Source of the DNA: Porphyrobacter sp. | GTDB lineage: Bacteria > Pseudomonadota > Alphaproteobacteria > Sphingomonadales > Sphingomonadaceae | Assembly: GCA_016125555.1 (NCBI GenBank) | Contig: WGLN01000011.1 | Location: forward strand, 422,960-486,959 | Reading direction: 5' to 3' | Length of the DNA stretch: 64,000 nt | Shown: piece by piece, positions 61,326 to 64,000 of the stretch | Layout of the letters: each line of letters starts with the position of its first letter | Numbering within the stretch: position 1 is the first letter of the stretch | Position numbers and translations under genes: made by a program | The notes under the pieces: model-generated | What the model saw: the letters and a program-made list of their open reading frames with translations, nothing else | The model's database searches: none | What the model was told of the DNA's origin: nothing

Positions 61326-63397
61326 GCCGCCACGCGCGAGGGGCTTGCCGCGGCCGCCGAGCTGGCGACGAAATCGACATCGACGATCAGCGCGACCTGC
61401 CCGTTGCCGAGAATGGTCGCCCCGGCGACGCTTTCGACCTGCCGGTAATGGGCATCGAGCGCCTTGATCACGAACTGGCGCTGATCGGCGATCGCATCGA
61501 CCAGCAGTGCCGCGCGGCCGTGGCCCTCGGTCTCGACCAGCACCAGCACGCCCTTGCAGGGGTCGGTGACCGGGTTCTCGGCACCGGTCAGCAGACCGAG
61601 CGGGACGATCGGCACGAAGATGCCGCGTGCGTTGAGCATCTGGCGTCCCGTGCCGAGCCCCTTCACGTCGCTCGCCCGCGGGCGCAGGCTCTCGATCACG
61701 TGGGCGAGCGGGATCACCAGCGATTGGTCGCCGACCTGCACGATCATCCCGTCGGAAATCGCCAGGGTCAACGGCAGGGCCAGCGCGAAGGTGGTGCCCT
61801 TGCCGGGCGTGCTCTCGATCGTGATGCGCCCGCCCAGGTCCTTCACGTTCTGCTTGACGACGTCCATGCCCACGCCGCGCCCCGAGATGCTCGAAACCTG
61901 CGCGGCGGTCGAGAAGCCGGGGGCGAAGATCAGCTGGTGGATATCATCGTCGGACAGTTCGGCATCGGGGCTGACAAGGCCGTTCGCGATGGCCTTGGCG
62001 AGCACCTTGTCGCGGGCGATCCCGCGCCCGTCGTCGCCGATGCGGATGACGATGCGCCCGGCCTTCTGCTCGGCCGAAAGGGTCAGCGTGCCCTCCGGGT
62101 CCTTGCCTGCGGCCTGACGCTCCTCGGGCGGCTCGATGCCATGATCCACCGCGTTGCGGATGAGATGGGTCATCGGTTCGGAGAGCCGCTCGATCACGGT
62201 CTTGTCGAGCTCTGTGGTCTCGCCGGAAACCTCCAGCTTGACGTGCTTGCCGGTGCTCGCGGCGAGCTCGCGCAGCAGCCGCTGCACGCGTCCGAAGACC
62301 GAGCTGATCGGCTGGGCGCGGAACGCCATCGCGTGGTCCTGGATGTCGCGCACCAGCGTCTCGATCAGCGCCAATTCCTCGATATGGGCGAGGCCCTCGT
62401 TGGCGAGCCGCTGGGCGAGCATCGCCTGGGCGATCACCAGTTCGCCGACCCCGTCGATCAGCATGTCGAGCTTCCTGAGGTCGATGCGCACCGACTGGTT
62501 GGCGGGGGGCGAGGGCGGCGCGGCGGCGCGGCGTTCCGCCTTGAGCCGCTCGGGCGGCTGGGGCTCGGCCGGGTCGGGCTCGCAGCGCCGCGTGATGCGC
62601 ACCGGCGGCATCGCGTCCTCGCCGAAGGAAAGGCTGACCTCCTCGCCGACGAAGTCGAAGATCTCCGACACCGCGTCGCGGGAGACGCCCGCCGGCATGC
62701 GGAAGGTCCAGCCGAGATAGCCCTCGTCGACGAGCAGGCGTTCGAGCGCCGGGATCGCGGAAATGTCGCAGGCGGCGCAGGTTCCGCCCAGTTCGGCGAG
62801 CTCGCGCAGCCACAGCAGCGGCTCGCTGCCCTTGGTCATCGCGCCGGCATGGGGGCGGATATGGACCAGCCAGCCCTCGGCGGGCGCAGGCGCAGGGTCG
62901 GGCGCAGCCGCGGGGGCGGCGAGTTCGTCGAGCAGCGCGTCGAGATCGTCGAGCGGATCGCCCGCGGGCGCTCCGGCGTTGGCCGGAACGGGCGCGGCGG
63001 GCGGCGCCACTTGCGCCGTGCCGCCATGCTGGGCCGCCTCGATCCGCCCGAGCAGCTCAGTGTCGTCGGGCGGCTCGGCCCCGCTGCGCGCCGCCTCGAC
63101 GTGATCGCGCAAGACATCGAGCGCCAGCAGCAGCAGGTCGACAAGCCCCGCCTCGAGCGCAACGCGGCCTTCGCGGATGTCGCCCAGCAAGTTCTCGAAG
63201 CCATGGGTATAGGCCGCGAGCGCCCTGTGCCCGAAGGCCCCGGCGCCGCCCTTGATCGAATGCACGGCGCGGAAGATCGCGTTGATCGTCTCGGCATCGT
63301 GGGTGCCCGCGCGGCAGGCGTCGAGGCCTGCCTCGGCGGCTTCGAGCGCCTCCTCGCATTCGACGAAGAAGATCTGGCGGATATCGTCCTCGGTCAC
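61322..63397 (-). CDS. cheA: Chemotaxis histidine kinase CheA (GTG start)
   Basis: 691 residues from the GTG at 63397, whose GTGA overlaps the STAS gene stop. Domains: HPt with His46 in AVHSIKGGAGAF; an Ala/Pro-rich linker (about 110-160); a middle domain (about 165-245); dimer helices (LDMLIDGVGELVIAQAML); the ATPase with N box HLIRNAVDHGI, G1 IGDDGRGIARDKV and G2 SSISGRGVGMDVVKQ; and a CheW-like C-terminal domain. It relays receptor state to CheY and CheB. All catalytic motifs are intact, so the signalling core looks functional. Confidence 0.95.
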   Translation of the reverse strand: MTEDDIRQIFFVECEEALEAAEAGLDACRAGTHDAETINAIFRAVHSIKGGAGAFGHRALAAYTHGFENLLGDIREGRVALEAGLVDLLLLALDVLRDHVEAARSGAEPPDDTELLGRIEAAQHGGTAQVAPPAAPVPANAGAPAGDPLDDLDALLDELAAPAAAPDPAPAPAEGWLVHIRPHAGAMTKGSEPLLWLRELAELGGTCAACDISAIPALERLLVDEGYLGWTFRMPAGVSRDAVSEIFDFVGEEVSLSFGEDAMPPVRITRRCEPDPAEPQPPERLKAERRAAAPPSPPANQSVRIDLRKLDMLIDGVGELVIAQAMLAQRLANEGLAHIEELALIETLVRDIQDHAMAFRAQPISSVFGRVQRLLRELAASTGKHVKLEVSGETTELDKTVIERLSEPMTHLIRNAVDHGIEPPEERQAAGKDPEGTLTLSAEQKAGRIVIRIGDDGRGIARDKVLAKAIANGLVSPDAELSDDDIHQLIFAPGFSTAAQVSSISGRGVGMDVVKQNVKDLGGRITIESTPGKGTTFALALPLTLAISDGMIVQVGDQSLVIPLAHVIESLRPRASDVKGLGTGRQMLNARGIFVPIVPLGLLTGAENPVTDPCKGVLVLVETEGHGRAALLVDAIADQRQFVIKALDAHYRQVESVAGATILGNGQVALIVDVDFVASSAAAASPSRVAA

Positions 63398-63651
63398 GGC
63401 GCAACGCCCTCCATCACCGCCTTCTCGAGCCCGGCGAGCGTAAGCGTCGCGGCGAACGCGGGGCTGGGTTCGTGCACCGCAATGCCCGCTTCGGTGCGCG
63501 CCGCGGAGACCAGCACCTGCAGCATCGCCTGGCCGATCCGCTCGACCCGGCTGGCGTCGATCGCCAGCGGATGGGGGCCGAGCGCCTCGGCGACCTCGGG
63601 ATAGAGCGCCGCGGTAGCCGCGCGGTCGCACACGGGGGGGAGCACAATCAT
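63394..63651 (-). CDS. STAS-domain protein at the head of the che operon
   Basis: 85 residues matching a small STAS domain: strand MIVLPPVCD, helix, LAIDASRVERIGQAMLQVLVSA (the Ser/Thr phosphorylation loop position is here DASRVERIG), and a final helix. Such proteins often precede cheA in alphaproteobacterial chemotaxis operons, and may assist receptor or kinase localisation; the role is not established. Its stop overlaps the cheA GTG. It begins 42 bases after the stop of the MCP gene that runs off the window. Confidence 0.82.
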   Translation of the reverse strand: MIVLPPVCDRAATAALYPEVAEALGPHPLAIDASRVERIGQAMLQVLVSAARTEAGIAVHEPSPAFAATLTLAGLEKAVMEGVAP

Positions 63652-63693
63652 CGCGGGTCTCCGGTCGTCAGCTTGCGGGAGCGGGGCACGGGT

Positions 63694-64000
63694 TCAGAAC
63701 TCGCTCCAGTCGTCCTCGCCGGGTGCGGCGAGGGGCTGGGGTTTGCGCGCGAGGTTGCCGGTGACGGGGGCGGCGACGGGGCGGCGCGGGGCGGCGGGTT
63801 TGCGCGGCGGCGCGGGGCGCGGCGGTGCGGCCGGGGCGGCGAGCGCGTGGGCGCCCGCTCCGGCGGCGGCCTCGCCGACCCGGAACTGCGCGACCAGCTC
63901 GCCGAGGCGCTGCGCCTCGCTCGACAGGCTGCGCGTCGCGGCGGTCGACTGCTCGACCATCGCCGCGTTCTGCTGGGTCATGCGGTCGATCGTGCCGACC
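63694..64000 (-). CDS. Methyl-accepting chemotaxis protein, C-terminal end (gene continues beyond window)
   Basis: The visible 101 codons are the end of an MCP: VGTIDRMTQQNAAMVEQSTAATRSL is the standard close of the signalling helix bundle, followed by a Pro/Ala/Arg-rich flexible tail ending GEDDWSEF. The terminal W-x-x-F motif fits the CheR/CheB-tethering pentapeptide-like ends found on some receptors (W-x-x-F), after a disordered linker. The start lies outside the window. Confidence 0.9.
   Translation of the reverse strand, partial: VGTIDRMTQQNAAMVEQSTAATRSLSSEAQRLGELVAQFRVGEAAAGAGAHALAAPAAPPRPAPPRKPAAPRRPVAAPVTGNLARKPQPLAAPGEDDWSEF

Overview
The window is high-GC (roughly two thirds G+C) chromosomal DNA from an alphaproteobacterium, most likely a sphingomonad of the Erythrobacter/Porphyrobacter type. 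Supporting signs are the coxB-ctaD-ctaB-ctaG-coxC-DUF983-SURF1-thrC order, a class I (archaeal-type) lysyl-tRNA synthetase, a pyrE-pdxJ-acpS-lepB cluster, an FNR with an N-terminal cysteine cluster, and two interspersed palindromic repeats of a kind common in alphaproteobacteria. It is nearly all core genome. I see no phage, plasmid, transposase, CRISPR array, rRNA or tRNA gene. This taxonomic reading comes from gene content, not from a database search.

Layout. 1-8.1 kb: end of a class A penicillin-binding protein, then a long leftward run (pyrE, serine hydrolase, pdxJ, small membrane protein, acpS, lepB, DUF3089 hydrolase, ruvX, two hotdog thioesterases). 8.2-19.7 kb: rightward aa3-type cytochrome oxidase and assembly genes, thrC, a methyltransferase, folB, a Rossmann protein, then moaA/moaD/moaE with a 107-bp palindromic repeat inserted between moaA and moaD. 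19.7-21.4 kb: a membrane protein behind a near-perfect FNR box, convergent with an fnr gene. 21.4-22.5 kb: rplU-rpmA with a structured leader and a three-hairpin tail ending in a strong terminator. 22.5-32.5 kb: mixed housekeeping and metabolic genes (GNAT, TetR, ygfZ, pyrC, rarD-like, astD, selO, hydrolase, glycosyltransferase). 32.6-40.4 kb: YfgM-like protein and BamB (outer membrane assembly), ICMT-type membrane protein, gshA, rsmE, ubiA, SRAP peptidase. 40.4-44 kb: a soxR/VOC pair around a perfect SoxR operator, and an M3 peptidase. 43.8-55.9 kb: sixA, a DinG-type helicase, lysK, DUF1003, 2OG oxygenase, RcnB-like protein, flavin oxidase-like protein, degenerate GGDEF protein, ettA, M28 peptidase.

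55.9-64 kb: a leftward chemotaxis operon (MCP end, STAS, cheA, cheR, cheB, cheD, cheY, cheW, two small unknown proteins, MCP). Most junctions overlap by 4 bases, so the genes are probably translationally coupled. The last gene, a membrane MCP, carries a one-base insertion in its most conserved signalling segment and is written here as a frameshifted gene.

The themes that tie genes together are aerobic respiration (oxidase operon), oxygen sensing (FNR plus its box), redox sensing (SoxR plus its box), envelope assembly, and motility control. No clearly new system stands out. The best leads are small: the FNR-box membrane protein, the rplU leader and rpmA tail structures, a 22-codon ORF coupled to pyrE, the MCP frameshift, two unknown ORFs in the chemotaxis operon, and an 11-residue repeat in the RcnB-like protein.
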